From Rostrohypoxylon terebratum (taxonomy: Eukaryota > Ascomycota > Sordariomycetes > Xylariales > Hypoxylaceae): a stretch of DNA of 64,000 nucleotides. The position numbers and the translations under genes were made by a program. Location of the stretch: positions 620,001-684,000 of the forward strand of contig MU385860.1 in assembly GCA_022497145.1 (NCBI GenBank). The letters run 5' to 3'. Positions 1 through 11,013 of the stretch are shown here, one piece after another; position 1 is the stretch's first letter; each line of letters starts with the position of its first letter. The notes beneath the pieces are model-generated. The model saw only the letters and a list, made by a program, of their open reading frames with translations. It was not told where the DNA came from and did not search any database.

Positions 1-818
1 TCTAATTATATCATAAAGAAAGTCCTCGTGCCCTAGCTCTTGTATCATCACAAAGCATTGTCCCAGTCGCATTGTTAAAACACGACAAACTCTGTTCGCC
101 AAAAAACAAAGGGCAGAATTTCAATGCTCGAATACAAGGATTTGCCCAATTGCGTACCTGTTGAAGAGGTCATTCTCGTGCTGCTAATGCTGAACACAAT
201 GAGTTGTCCAAAGAGAGGTCATATCCTAGAGCTGCATATGTGCCACATAGGCCTGCCCTGATACAAGGAGCTGTCAGGAGCATCTGCTAGCATATAAGCT
301 GCATATGAGCTGCAGCCAGGCTGCATAGAGCTGCTCGAACCTCCAATCACGTCATTTCATTCTCAAAGTACCTTCACAGAGCTGCATAGGCTGTGCAGTG
401 TGCATATGTACGCATCTCCCTTCCCCCAAAACCAAAGGATGCATCTTGCGCATGCGGTTTCTGACAAGGGCCTACCAAGGCTTTGAAAGCCAATCAAGAA
501 ACAGTTTAACTAGTACTATCTGCTGTCAGCACAATGGACATACTGCAGCCCATATAAAAAGGTATCTGTGCAGCATATTCGTGCTGCAGCATACCTAGCG
601 CAGCAATTTCATTATCATCCATATACTCAGCCTCTAAATCACCCTCCCAAACATGACCGAAATGACGCCAATAGATTCTGAAGCAGGACTCTTAAATCAT
701 GATTTCCTCTATAAAAGACATCTTTCTACTCATCTCTTTTACACAAATCAGTTCTCGACAAGAAAAAGACAGGACATTCAGATTCCAACCGAAACAAACG
801 GCGAGCCATTTTATCATG
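1..818. repeat. Intergenic flank with scattered GCTGCAT-type repeats
   Basis: No gene could be supported here. Between about 225 and 600 the motif GCTGCATA or its inverse TGCAGC occurs many times in slightly changed form (near 231, 297, 309, 330, 380, 392, 567 and 582), often followed by ATATG or GAGCTGC. The copies are irregularly spaced, so this is a degenerate cluster and not a tandem array. Its role is unknown. Confidence 0.5.
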
Positions 819-1036
819 CATCTATCTGGAATCAACCCAACAAGACCCATCACCTGCGTCTTGTTGATCCAGGTTTGCGGTGTCTTGTCCTGGCCAATGT
901 TTAATACGACATACTACCCCACACTAGCAAGCTCGAGTCAGTATAAAACATTCTTTTCGCATCTCGACCTGGGTTTCATCAAGTTCCCAAGAGATCCTAT
1001 AACATTACAGTTCTGTCATGATCTTCTAAAGGTCTA

Positions 1037-1633
1037 GTGAGCCTGGGAATATCATACCAAGTGGTTTACGCTTCCGTAACATGTGATATTGACTCCTATG
1101 TATGTATAGTCGAACCACGCAATGTCACTCAAGATGGCAATATCAATGAGGGATCACAAGACACGAATTCTCTCACATGGGTTGAGACCATCGCTACCGC
1201 TTTAGGTCTTGGTCTTGCTGTCATCACAACTATCATCGCGATTATTGAATGCAGAAAACGATCAAAGAATCGTACATCCTCACATGAACGACGAATCACC
1301 GGTGAACCTCGAAACCCGGTCAATGATGAACCTGGCAGAGAAGCCGTTGATGCCCTCGCTCTACAGAGTGAAGATATGATTAGCTCTAATGGAACTCCTC
1401 TTCTGATCATCCCCCCACCTGCCGCTCTATTTACGTCTCGAGCCACAATTCAAGCAATTCCACCCAAACCCATGCCGGCGGAAAGGCCTTCTCGTGGCCA
1501 GGGCCACGCAACTCCACCGTACGGTCGATTCACAGTCAGCATGGATGGGGATCACGCTCCCTTACCCGTGAAAGCCGCGACACTCGCACACTATGGGGGT
1601 TGTGTAAGCCTTGAAGCTCGACCTATGAGCTAG
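1037..1633 (+). CDS. Hypothetical single-pass membrane protein, 3' part; 5' exon uncertain
   Basis: The open frame ends at 1633 and has no ATG of its own near 1037. It encodes one strongly hydrophobic segment (about residues 55-75 of the frame, starting at VETIATALGLGLAV), followed by a basic stop-transfer stretch (ECRKRSKNR) and a long polar, proline-rich tail. This is the layout of a type I membrane protein with a cytoplasmic tail. An upstream exon starting at the ATG at 819 would supply a signal-peptide-like N-terminus. Joining 1032 to 1108 keeps frame (phase 1, acceptor ATAG), but the donor GTCTAG is poor. I do not recognise the family. The membrane part is credible; the complete gene model is not settled. 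Confidence 0.35.
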   Translation: MSLGISYQVVYASVTCDIDSYVCIVEPRNVTQDGNINEGSQDTNSLTWVETIATALGLGLAVITTIIAIIECRKRSKNRTSSHERRITGEPRNPVNDEPGREAVDALALQSEDMISSNGTPLLIIPPPAALFTSRATIQAIPPKPMPAERPSRGQGHATPPYGRFTVSMDGDHAPLPVKAATLAHYGGCVSLEARPMS

Positions 1634-2231
1634 AGAAGCTTGTTTTCGATGCTTCAAATTCAGGGGTTCAAGGAGTGTACTTTCTGTAAGAGCTAACTTC
1701 TGTTTCAAGTAGAGGAATATTATGAATATACACTGACTCACCATAGGTTGGCGAAGTATCATCAAGGCATTGTCAAGGTGTTTCTGGTATTTGGTTACTT
1801 ACATAGAGTGCATGGTAAGGGGATGTGATAAAAAAGGACCTTGGAAGATACGTATAACGAGTTTTATATAAAGATTTATAGATGATCTCTACATAGAAGA
1901 GATCGGGGTCTGGTTGGTCATGAAAGTAGGAGTATTGGATTTCAGGAGGACTCACGCACATTTCAAGATCCCCAAGTCACGGTAAATTTTTACCATTGTT
2001 AATACCTACTTCATCATACTTTACCTCTAAGTTAGGACCTCTCATGTATTTAAAGCTAGATATTGTTCTTTTGTCTTTCGATACTATTATTTACCTACTC
2101 ATCATCAAGTTCTACCTTGAGGCTTGGGTATCCACCCCTGTTTCTTCGGTATTATTTAACAAAGTTGAGCTTGACGGTACCTTGCGGAAACAATTATCTG
2201 CCACTTCTAAGATACACACGATACAGCAAGA
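1634..2231. other. Intergenic, nothing recognised
   Basis: AT-rich spacer upstream of the F-box-like gene. No tRNA, repeat or conserved reading frame was seen. Confidence 0.5.
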
Positions 2232-3115
2232 ATGGAGCCACAGCACATCTTCCACCGCTTGCCCGTCGAACTCGTCGTCAAGATATACAAGTCCATGGAC
2301 GACGCCGGAGATGTCAAGGCCACTCTCAGCACCTGCCGAAGGGCGAAAGCAATCTTCGACGACAACGCTGGGGTCATCGCGAAAAGCCATCTTCTCCGCA
2401 GACTCCATCCTTCCAACATCAAGCTGATGGTGATGGCCGTAGCCTCTCGCGACGTCGATCCCCAGGATGAGGAATCGATCGAGCGATTCTACCGCCCCCC
2501 GGGGAGGAATTCTCAGACCCTTAGACAAACCCCCCATGTCGAGTGGGTGGATAAGTACTGGGACGTCTTCTCCCACGTCGAGCTTGAGGCCGTATTGTGG
2601 ACAAGGCTTCCCTTTAATCTGTGCTTCTCGGATGGTGCGTGTATTCCTACATCCAATGTGATTTATTTCGTGAAATACTAATAAGAGCCACAGGTATGAA
2701 TTCTGGTGACTGCCGCATATACCAACACGGACTTAGGCCGAATGGTTATCTTGGGTACGCAATTGGTCTAGAGAGTCTGCACAACATAGACCAATTCCGT
2801 CGAGTTCATTACAAGGAAGACAGAATATGCAACCTCTGTTTGTCTCATCGCGACAACTGGTTCTGCGAGTGGCAGGGTAGACAATTCGAAAGCCCGCTCC
2901 ATGACGCTCGGCGATGCCTTATGAAAAAGACCGACCTACAGCCTCGTTTCCAGCCGGACCCCGACGGGGTTGACGAAGAGACTTGGCAAAAGTTGTTGGA
3001 TCATAAACTAGCAGATTATTTCCGCAGCCGACGGTTCGGCCAACCTCCATGGATGGCTTGCTGGGATTCCGCTACCCTCACGAGATGGGGCGAGCAACTG
3101 AATCTGGATTTGTAA
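2232..3115 (+). CDS. F-box-like protein, uncharacterised
   Basis: Two exons (2232-2634 and 2694-3115) encode 274 residues. The 59-nt intron has donor GTGCGT, a CTAAT branch site and acceptor CACAG, and it joins in frame (phase 1). The N-terminus (about residues 5-50, HIFHRLPVELVVKIYKSMDD) fits the first helices of an F-box, the Skp1-binding module of SCF ubiquitin ligases: a leucine-proline pair, then a hydrophobic heptad, then a conserved Cys-Arg-Arg. No substrate-binding repeats (WD40, LRR) are visible in the remainder, which is rich in Trp, Cys and His (for example CNLCLSHRDNWFCEW). The substrate is unknown. Fungal genomes hold large, fast-changing families of this kind, so function cannot be assigned further. 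Confidence 0.7.
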
Positions 3116-3290
3116 AATGCTTTGAGCAAAGCCTTCGCATAGCAATAGTATACGCATGGCGATGAAGGTAGAGAAACTTGCAGAGATTTCACCCCTGTCA
3201 TAAAATAGTAAGAAATGAATAAACACATTGAGAGAAAATCTTTGTGAAAAAGAAAATTGAGATAAACGAGCCAAAAATTGAAAATAGATG

Positions 3291-3295
3291 AAAAA
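3291..3295 (-). terminator. RNA polymerase III terminator of tRNA-Glu
   Basis: A run of five T residues on the minus strand begins 7 nt past the tRNA 3' end. This is the standard Pol III stop signal. Confidence 0.75.
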
Positions 3296-3301
3296 TATAT
3301 A

Positions 3302-3373
3302 CTCCGGTACGGGGAATCGAACCCCGAGCTCCTCGGTGAAAACGAGGTATGTTAGCCGTTACACTATACCGGA
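3302..3373 (-). tRNA. tRNA-Glu (anticodon UUC)
   Basis: Read on the minus strand this 72-nt segment folds as a cloverleaf. The acceptor arms TCCGGTA and TACCGGA pair over 7 bp with discriminator G at 3302. The anticodon stem CCTCG/CGAGG encloses the loop TTTTCAC, giving anticodon TTC, and the T-arm carries GGTTCGATTCC. The D-arm (TAGTGTAACGGCTA) contains the A box typical of eukaryotic tRNA-Glu. There is no intron. It decodes GAA and GAG. Confidence 0.96.
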
Positions 3374-3817
3374 CGTCAGAAACCATCTCAATTTGTTGGG
3401 AGATACTGATGTGATGATTTCGGCGCTCTTATTATTGGTTATAACTGGCTAGCTGTAAAGCCACCGGCATTGGCTGGTGATGTTTGTACTATTTTAGCTC
3501 ATGGGCAGTGTCCGTGAACTAGGCACTGGGCAGTTATACTATGTACGTAGATAGGCTGCTTTGGATTGGTAAGGTTGTTCTGAAGTGTGGATGTTTGCTA
3601 ATTGCTTTTGTACGTAATGGTGGCCCTATAATACAAAGTTTCGCGAAACTTTTTGCGATCCTCCCATGTGCAATCCTGATTTAAAGCGAATAGAATTCCT
3701 GTCGTTTTCTCCTCGTCTTGAGAATAGTAGAGAACTCTGAAAGCCGTGAAATTCCTCAACAAATTTACGTCAACCCTCGCCAAGAACCCCTTCCGCTAGC
3801 GAATAAGACAGGTCTTT
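3374..3817. other. Intergenic, nothing recognised
   Basis: Spacer upstream of tRNA-Glu. No further RNA gene or supportable reading frame was seen. Confidence 0.45.
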
Positions 3818-4039
3818 TCAAGGCACTATCTTAGCCATCTTGACGCCTCCTCCCGCCGGCTCCTTATCGTCAGGGAGTCGCATCTCGGCGTATGAAGCCG
3901 GAGCGTCGCGCTCCCGCGATGTGAGGTAGAACGTCACGATCAACGCGATAACAAGTATGACCATCCAGATGATGACTAGCTGCGCCGACCGTCTTGGTCG
4001 AGGACCGTATGGCGATGGGAATTTCGGCATACGCGGCAT
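3818..4039 (-). CDS. Possible small single-pass membrane protein (73 aa)
   Basis: A 73-residue frame beginning MPRMPKFPSPYGPRPRRS has a proline/arginine-rich start, one very hydrophobic segment (about residues 20-38, LVIIWMVILVIALIVTFYL) and a polar C-terminus rich in Asp, Lys and Gly. The positive-inside rule predicts a cytosolic N-terminus. The frame continues 34 codons upstream to another ATG at 4141, but that extension looks unlike the rest. I do not recognise a family. It lies downstream of the DUF3712-type gene on the same strand. Composition argues for a real small membrane protein, but a chance frame is possible. Confidence 0.35.
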   Translation of the reverse strand: MPRMPKFPSPYGPRPRRSAQLVIIWMVILVIALIVTFYLTSRERDAPASYAEMRLPDDKEPAGGGVKMAKIVP

Positions 4040-4651
4040 AATGGACGGGTATGAGGTACCTGGGTCGACTCCTGGGCCTACCAGTGGGTAGGTACCTATA
4101 AATATAAGCACCGAGTGCGGGCGCGTATGAATTGCACACAATTCAAACAGCGGATGACTGAAGTTTATGAAACTGAAAACATGAGACTTTGATGCCTCGT
4201 CTGGACAGTAAATTCTTCAATTGTTATTCAATCAATTGCTTGTAGTCGTATGGATGCTCAATTGTGTCCCGCGAAATTGTTCTGTAGAGATTCAATGTTC
4301 AATGTTGAGCTTTGAATTAGGTAGGTTCGGGGCCTCATGCAAAATTATGTCATAGTAATTTTAGTCAGCACACCACTAACAATATAATGAAAAGGGCGAG
4401 TTCGAAGATGGTACGAGTCAAATTTCCAAGGTTGTGAAATAAATTCATCGCTCCAATAAAAACATATTGGATACATGTAATACCTATACCTACTAGGTTC
4501 CTACCAGGTAGGTATTTATATTTCCTACAAGTTCCCATACTGCCCTCGTCACAAAATGATATAATGCGCCGTTCCTGCCCATCCGAATTGACCACCTGCC
4601 TGCCTAGGCACCAATACCTGTTTAAAACGCCGACCTTGGATTTGACAAGCA
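4040..4651. other. Intergenic, nothing recognised
   Basis: 3' region of the DUF3712-type gene. It contains several TAGGTA/TACCTA words but no supportable gene. Confidence 0.45.
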
Positions 4652-7455
4652 TCATAACTGTACACTGGCACCAATGCCTTTGCCTTGGTACCACACCAAC
4701 TCTTTCCAGTTCCCTAGACGCAAATCGACCTCCGCGTATGCATCCAGCTTTAGCGTCCCGCCGATGGCTTTCCGAATAGCATCATAACCTATCGAGTCTA
4801 GCGACCAGTCCACAGGCAGCTTTGGTGTCGTTGATATGCCAGGGGGGGCCGAGAATGGCAAATCGTAAAGAATATGTCCCATCGGTTCGGTATGGTTATA
4901 AAATGCTGTGGCATTGACGGAATCTAGGTACAAAGTATTAAAGTGCAGTGGTGAAACGAGCGTGAATGTGGCTGTCGACGAAAAGAAGTGAAAGGTGGCA
5001 TCTCTAATAAAGTGAGATCTTTCCTCGGGTGTGTCGCCAGGAAGCTCCAGCCTGGGGGCCGGAAGGGTCACGTTGAAATGCGACAAAGCATCACTGATGA
5101 TAGGCTGTCCTGGAATGCTATGTTGATGAGGTCTTATGGTGATGCTCGTGTTCCAACCTGACAAATATCGAGATATCAAATCTCGCCCAATTTTCCGTCC
5201 GCGGTGGCCACCCATCGGTGGATTCCATTTCGCGGTGACAAGAAGGTTAGAATTAGGACCCTTGGCTATATCCAGATCTTCTACTGTAGCACTCCCGAGA
5301 ATCGATCCGTTATTAAGAACATGAACGTTGGCATACGGTATATGGGCCGTGTACGGCGTCGGGTTCGTAACGTTAACCAGGGCTTGCAACGTTATCGAAT
5401 CTGTCGTCGTGTCTAAGATCTTTAGAGACCCGACTTTCGGATTGATACTACCAACGGTGCCCCTCGGGAGGGCTGAGAATCAGTCAGCTTGTGTCGTAGC
5501 CCATAATGTAATAAAAAGGCAAGGAAGTGCACCTCAAGAAACAAGCCGTCCTGATAGACGGTCCATCTGAGAGCCACCCACAAGATCAGAAGAGCGAGGA
5601 CGGACGTTTTACTGGGATTTTGCCCTCCGCAGGTACCCCCTTCAATGTGAGATTACCAAGCGTGGTCTGAACCTGAATGTCGACCAAGGCGTTGACATGT
5701 AGACGGATAGGTGCGCTGCCAAACAACAATGCCTGGACAACGCTGGTGAATACCACCCCATCGGTAACATTAAGGGGCGCATCGATAATTTGAGATTGGA
5801 TCTTGAGCATAGGTCCTTCATCCTCCGTCCCTTTAACCCTAGTCGAATTAGCAGGTTGCCACTTTTCTAAATTGAGCTCTCCCAGCTTCTTTGATTTATA
5901 TAGCACGTCTGCTGTTGCGCGAACAGCTGTCACATCTAAGCCGATATTCATCTCTGATGGGATATCTGCGGTCACCAAAATATTGCCCGAGACCATTGGG
6001 TTAGAATCTGGGTCATCGGGACCGGCGCTTGGATTCGGCAGAGAAAAGTGGACATCGGTTAACGAAAAATTCCGAATTAAACCATCCAATGTCCGCCCGG
6101 GAAATGGAACTGGGACAGTAACACTAGATAATATGTCCGCAATCCATTTTGGCGTATCGCCATCTGGATGGCGGCTGCCACGAACGAAGAAAGTCGCAGG
6201 CTCGCCATGCATATACTGCCGAAGCAGATTGTCCAGAGGCGATGAAGTGGAATCAGGGCAGACATGGGTTAAGGTGTCGGGCAGTTCGCGGATTACAGCC
6301 TTAACATCGACTTCAACTTCGGAGTGTGGCTGGACATGAACATCACTCGTAGCCGCCTGTGCCACTAGGATAGACTGATCCGATGTGGCGCAACCGGGTA
6401 CTAGAATATCAAATGCAAGTTCGGGTATTTCAAGTTCGACCGGATATTCGTTCAACGCCGTCAACGATACATCAGCTAGCATTGATCCGTTTATCGGACC
6501 GTCCTCGACGTTAAAACGAGTGATATTATATTTTGGCATGGCAGGAATTTTGTTTGCTATTGAAAGAATTAGTACATTGCGTAATCAACCGTGTAATCCT
6601 AGCTGTTTGGATATTCTAGAACAAGGCTTTCTTTCCAAAATAGAGGGCAGCGAAGGATTGGTAGAGTGATTGACCTTCAAATACAAGCGACTCAGATATG
6701 GCGTGTGTTCCGAGGGGGAAGATGCCGGATTTAAGGCTGATATCGGCCGCTCCGTTCAAGCGCAATTGCTCCAATCTACCCTCTAACCATTCGTTCGCGA
6801 TTATGCGGATGCCTTCCACATCCCCAGCCGATATCTCCGTGACGAAGTCGAAATTGGTCACATCACCATCCCGTAAGTTAATCAATAGAGAAGGGATGAT
6901 GGCGCTTCCGAGGAGTACGTTGTTGTAGTCAGGAAGGCGCACATCAACTTTCGTCTCGGCGCTCTCGAGTTGATACGCCACCCATGTGGCTGCTCTTCCT
7001 ACTCTTCGCACATGGTCGTTACTAACTCTCGATCCATCTAAATGGAAATTGGCTTGTACTCGAGCTCGAACGCCGTTCGTCGTAATGGATTCAAGAGCAA
7101 GGCTTGTAGGTTCGATAACGGTAGCTTGCTGAGCATACTCTTGAACTGCTTCAGGTACGATGAACGCGAGGACGATAATAGCAATGGCAAGTGCTCCTAG
7201 GATACCCATCGCAATCCACGACGCCCATCTCCATGACTTTCGATCGGGACGAGAAGGCGCTATTGATCCAGCAGGCTGGGATCGGGTAGAAACAGCATCG
7301 TGCTCGTCGTGTTCGTCGGTAGCTCCATCGTAACGCGGGGTATCGGTTGAACTGGAGAGGAGCGGAGTCGACTCGCTAGATCCAGTCCGCTCACGAGATG
7401 GTTGTTTGCCCTTCATCGCGGCCGAAAGCAAAGGCGATGTCTCTTCTTCTGGCAT
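4652..7455 (-). CDS. DUF3712-type single-pass membrane protein
   Basis: Three exons (7455-6675, 6556-5606 and 5472-4652) give 850 residues. Residues 1-80 are polar and disordered with a di-leucine-like ETSPLL start, as in vacuole-sorted proteins. One transmembrane segment follows (about residues 88-108, MGILGALAIAIIVLAFIVP). The long remainder is made of repeated beta-rich units with phrases such as LVNVTNPTPYTAHIPYANVHV, which are typical of LEA-like DUF3712 domains in fungal vacuolar or secretory membrane proteins; several NxT/NxS sequons suit a lumenal side. The 5605-5473 intron is well supported: it restores a continuous family-like sequence through GKIPVK and LPRGTVGS. The first intron is less certain. 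The only donor in the right phase (GTCAAT at 6674) removes about 17 plausible residues (GQSLYQSFAALYFGKKALF region), so the true junction may differ. Biochemical function is unknown. Confidence 0.82.
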
Positions 7456-8528
7456 GGCAATAATTATAAAGGTGAAATGATTCAGATGAGATATGTATTA
7501 TTGAATACGAGATGACGCATTCGCGGATAACGGGAGGCTGGTCGATTAGGAAGGAGACGACATCATCGAACCGGAGATTTCTAAATTATTATCACACAAG
7601 TTAATGCTCTACCAGATGGATTTATGGATTTATGATAAGAAAAAATTGTGGCAATGGAATGATAAAGTGAGGTTGAGTTGATCAATAGTAACTCGGACAG
7701 TTTTAAGTTGATAGAATAATAGCGTTTGGCTGAGTCCATGGACTGACGGTAGTCGTCATCAACTTGACAACACTGCGACCCACACAAAAACTGAGACAGG
7801 GCTCCAAGGCTCTTGCTGAGGCGAAGCCAACACAACCTTGCTTCTCGAGGAACAAGCCCTAAGACCCAATCAAACCGAGGGGAATTCCGGTTAGGAGGGA
7901 AATAGTCACCTATGACTATCTCCACTTATAGACTAGCGTCATCCGGGGAAGCCCGTGCGGAAGCCGCAGGGTTCTCTTGCAGCCTGCAGATAGACAGGAA
8001 CGATTCAACTTAAAGTTTTAATCATGCCTATACCTATTCAGCTGGCAAACAGTTGGCAGTCATTGGCAGCTAACCTCTAGTCTGATAGTTGGTGGAGGCG
8101 CTGGATTTGTGCCCTATCAATTTCATCTCCGCAATCGTCGAAGTGGATGTCACGAACGAAGGGCGTAGATAAAGCAGTGACTCTCATTCGTCGATGACTC
8201 AGATCTGGCGATTGGATATTAGTTGATACCAAGTATGCAGTCTTAGATTCCAAGGTATAAGAGACCATTTAATTTCACGAAGTCGAAAATATTCGATACC
8301 TGCTAAGTACCTGACAACTGAATATAGCAAAATTGAATAGGACTCAATAGGTACACTAGTACAGTCCACATCATTACTTCTATTTCCTACTCATTCAAAT
8401 AGGGGTACGTTACCAACATTACTTATTATCACATTCCTACAGTTGAATTGATTGACTCGGTGATAGGAACTCGTTCAATTCCGAGCTCTGTTCTTGTAAC
8501 AGTGCGTGCATCTCACATTCATATCAAA
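7456..8528. other. Divergent intergenic region between the DUF3712-type gene and argB
   Basis: About 1.07 kb holds both promoters. It includes one perfect TGACTCA and two one-mismatch copies (TGACTCT near 8178, TGACTCG near 8453) on the argB side. No convincing gene lies inside. Confidence 0.55.
8195..8201 (+). promoter_or_regulatory. General amino-acid control element TGACTCA upstream of argB
   Basis: A perfect GCN4/CPC1 (CpcA) recognition word lies 334 bp upstream of the argB ATG, with a TGACTCT variant 17 bp to its left. The sequence is seen directly. The assignment to cross-pathway control rests on the known regulation of fungal ornithine carbamoyltransferase genes. Confidence 0.65.
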
Positions 8529-9712
8529 ATGCGGTCACCGGCTCTCCGATTAGCTCAAGGCGCATCTCGCTATGCCCAGGCGAGGAGCTACTCAACAGCC
8601 CCTAAACCAGTTCGGCATCTTATGTCAATTAGCGATCTAAAGCCCAATGAATTCCTGTCATTGGTGGATAAGGCCGCAGCTCACAAAAATACTGTCAAGT
8701 GTCATGGAGTTTCCGATAATTTGTACCAACGGTTGAGGGGACAGACTGTGGCTATGATGTTCAGCAAGCTCAGTACTCGGACCCGAGTCTCGACGGAAGC
8801 CGCTGTGACTATGTTAGGAGGTCACCCTATGTTCCTCGGAAAGAACGATATTCAATTGGGCGTGAGTACATTCAAGACTCCGTCGTTCAGCTGTCGTTCA
8901 GTTATTCAACAAGTTCTACAGGTGAATGAATCATTACTTGACACTTCCAAAGTTATCTCATCCATGACCTCCTGCATCGTAGCCCGAGTCGGACCCCACA
9001 GTGACGTTACGGGCTTAGCAGAACACTCTTCTGTCCCCGTCATCAATGCACTGTCCAATGATTTCCATCCGCTTCAGATCATCGCGGATTTCCTTACGAT
9101 TTATGAGTCTACCCGGACCTCATTGAATGCCCCCCTTGATCAGATCGTGCCAAAAGGACTGAAGGTAGCGTGGGTTGGAGATGCGAACAATGTACTGTTC
9201 GATTTCGCCACTGCTTGTGTTAAAACGGGAGTTGAGATATCGGTTGCTACCCCTCGTGGTTATGGCATCCCCAAGGACATGGTGCATCTGATCACGAGTC
9301 AAGCCAAGACCACGGATACTCCTGGTGTTCTCAACCAGACCTTTGTCCCTGAGGAAGCCGTTAAGGATGCTGATTTCATAGTCACCGATACCTGGATATC
9401 CATGGGCCAGGAGGAGGAGACCCAAAAACGACTCAAGGACTTTGCCGGCTTCCAGGTCACTAATGAGCTAGCTAAACGTGGTGGAGCCAAAGCAAACTGG
9501 AAGTTTATGCATTGCTTACCTCGCCATCGTGAAGAGGTCGAAGATGGCGTCTTCTACTCTGACCGATCTCTAGTGTTCCCTGAAGCAGAAAATAGGCTAT
9601 GGGCTGCTATTGGTACGTCATATTTTGTCACTCAGCCATTAATAGACTAACTCTTTTAATAGCTGTCCTCGAGGCCTTTGTTGCAGACAAGGGAGTTATC
9701 CAGAAGGATTAG
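8529..9712 (+). CDS. argB: Ornithine carbamoyltransferase, mitochondrial
   Basis: Three exons (8529-8861, 8922-9612 and 9663-9712) encode 357 residues. The enzyme makes citrulline from ornithine and carbamoyl phosphate in the mitochondrial matrix (arginine synthesis; called arg-12, ARG3 or OTC elsewhere). A short Arg/Ser/Ala-rich transit peptide covers about residues 1-25. The carbamoyl-phosphate motif STRTR is at residues 82-86, the HPLQ motif at 160-163, and the ornithine-site HCLPRH lies near the C-terminus. The first intron (8862-8921, GTGAGT..CTACAG) is 60 nt with no in-frame stop, so a naive reading inserts 20 residues between GKNDIQLG and VNESLL. The second (9613-9662) hides the last 16 codons, which restore the conserved end AVLEAFVADKG. 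The ATG at 8529 is the first in frame. The gene converges with ilv6. Confidence 0.97.
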
Positions 9713-10015
9713 TAGGTGTATATGAAACATGGGCTACAAAATAAGGGGACTAAAAACAAATACTGGCTATTAGGGAAAAAATTTAAACAAGGGGTCTAGG
9801 AAAAAAAGGGAAAAAAAATCCAATGGGCACGAGAAAATTTAAACATTCAAATCCTTTTCACACGATTATCGTAGCTCAAGTTTTACTACGTGTTTATTGG
9901 GATAGTTTGTACACTAAACAATGTATGGCCTTCGTCTACGGTGTAGTAATACCTCGGTCATCCAAGCCGATTTTGAATGACCACCAACGCCAATATTCAA
10001 ACCCGAGTGTGCAGC
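9713..10015. other. Convergent 3' intergenic region of argB and ilv6
   Basis: About 300 bp of AT-rich sequence with A-runs between two facing stop codons. It presumably holds both polyadenylation regions. No gene was seen. Confidence 0.5.
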
Positions 10016-11013
10016 TTATCCGGGGGGTAGCTGGCTGGCATCAACGATCTCATCCGCTTCCTTGACGACTGTGTCCTCGTCAGGGCCATATAGGGGAGAT
10101 CGAGGCAAGGCCATGAGACCTGTGCGCGACGATTCTAGGATACCAAAGGGCGCAATCAGCTTCAGAAATGAGTCGATCCTAACAGGCTTGGCAGACCTTT
10201 GGAGTGTTAGCATAAATCGGATTGACTTGTGTTGTGGACAATGACTTACACTTCGACGATGCAGCTATTTGTGCTAATGTCAAGTACTTTGCCTCCGAAT
10301 TGATGCGCGAAATAGGTAATGGATCTCAAATGCTCATGCTTAAGTCGCAGAGCTTGACTGGCTACCATTTTGCTAGGGTGGAAGTCTACTGCAATATCTT
10401 CTAATGACTTCTCGCTTGATTCTCCAGCGTCAGCCTCGGCCGTCATTTCACGGTGGTGGGCCAACAACTCCTCGAAGTATTCCGGTCCCAAAATGTTGAC
10501 CTTGGCGAGAAGCAGCTCCCTTTGTACCAAAGCGGCGTTGGTATAATCTAATACAGCCCACACGGGTACCAGATCTTCTAGTTGCCTCCTTGCTTGTTCA
10601 ACAACGCCATCTTGGCCTGTAAGAACAATTGTCATGCGCGACAGGTCCTCGACTTCGGTACTACACACGACTAGGGAGTCAATGTTGAAGCCCCGGGCTG
10701 CTAGAATACCAGAAACCCGGGACAAGACGCCAGGCTCGTTCTGTACTAGGCAGTTAAGAACATGGCGTTTCGGAGGCGCCATTGAGGGCGTAGGGGTCTC
10801 GTAGAGAATGTTGGAAACGGCTGCTTGGGCAGACCATGCTGGTGGTGTATCGTTTGTTGGGAGGGGAGCTACACGTCGGCGAAGAGCCTTGTAAGCAATA
10901 GCTGAAGTAGAACTGCTACTCGAGCTCCATCTTGTTGAAGTGTGTGGAACAGCGCGCAGACCTGCGGCGACAGCCCTGAAGCAGTTGGACTGAACAAGAG
11001 TGCGGGAAGCCAT
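10016..11013 (-). CDS. ilv6: Acetolactate synthase regulatory (small) subunit, mitochondrial
   Basis: Two exons (11013-10250 and 10196-10016) encode 314 residues. The protein activates the catalytic subunit ILV2 and confers feedback inhibition by valine, at the first common step of branched-chain amino acid synthesis in mitochondria. Residues 1-45 form an Arg/Ser-rich transit peptide. An ACT domain begins at about residue 83 (RHVLNCLVQNEPGVLSRVSG), with the NEPGVL loop that binds the effector. The fungal-specific C-terminal half follows, ending in SAKPVRIDSFLKL and ESSRTGLMALPRSPL. The 53-nt intron (10249-10197, GTAAGT..CCAAAG) joins VEV to SAKP in phase 2. The gene lies tail to tail with argB, and a TGACTCA site lies about 105 bp upstream. 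Confidence 0.96.

Noticed and set aside
699..1037. 112-codon frame upstream of the 1037-1633 frame as its own gene
   Set aside because: Only its part from 819 looks signal-peptide-like, and it stops where the next frame begins. It is better treated as a possible first exon, and the donor is weak.
1996..2427. Frame of 143 codons overlapping the F-box-like gene start
   Set aside because: Low-complexity Ser/Thr-rich translation in a different frame of the better-supported F-box exon.
7581..7925. 114-codon minus-strand frame in the argB upstream region
   Set aside because: No family resemblance or splice continuation, and it lies in a promoter region.
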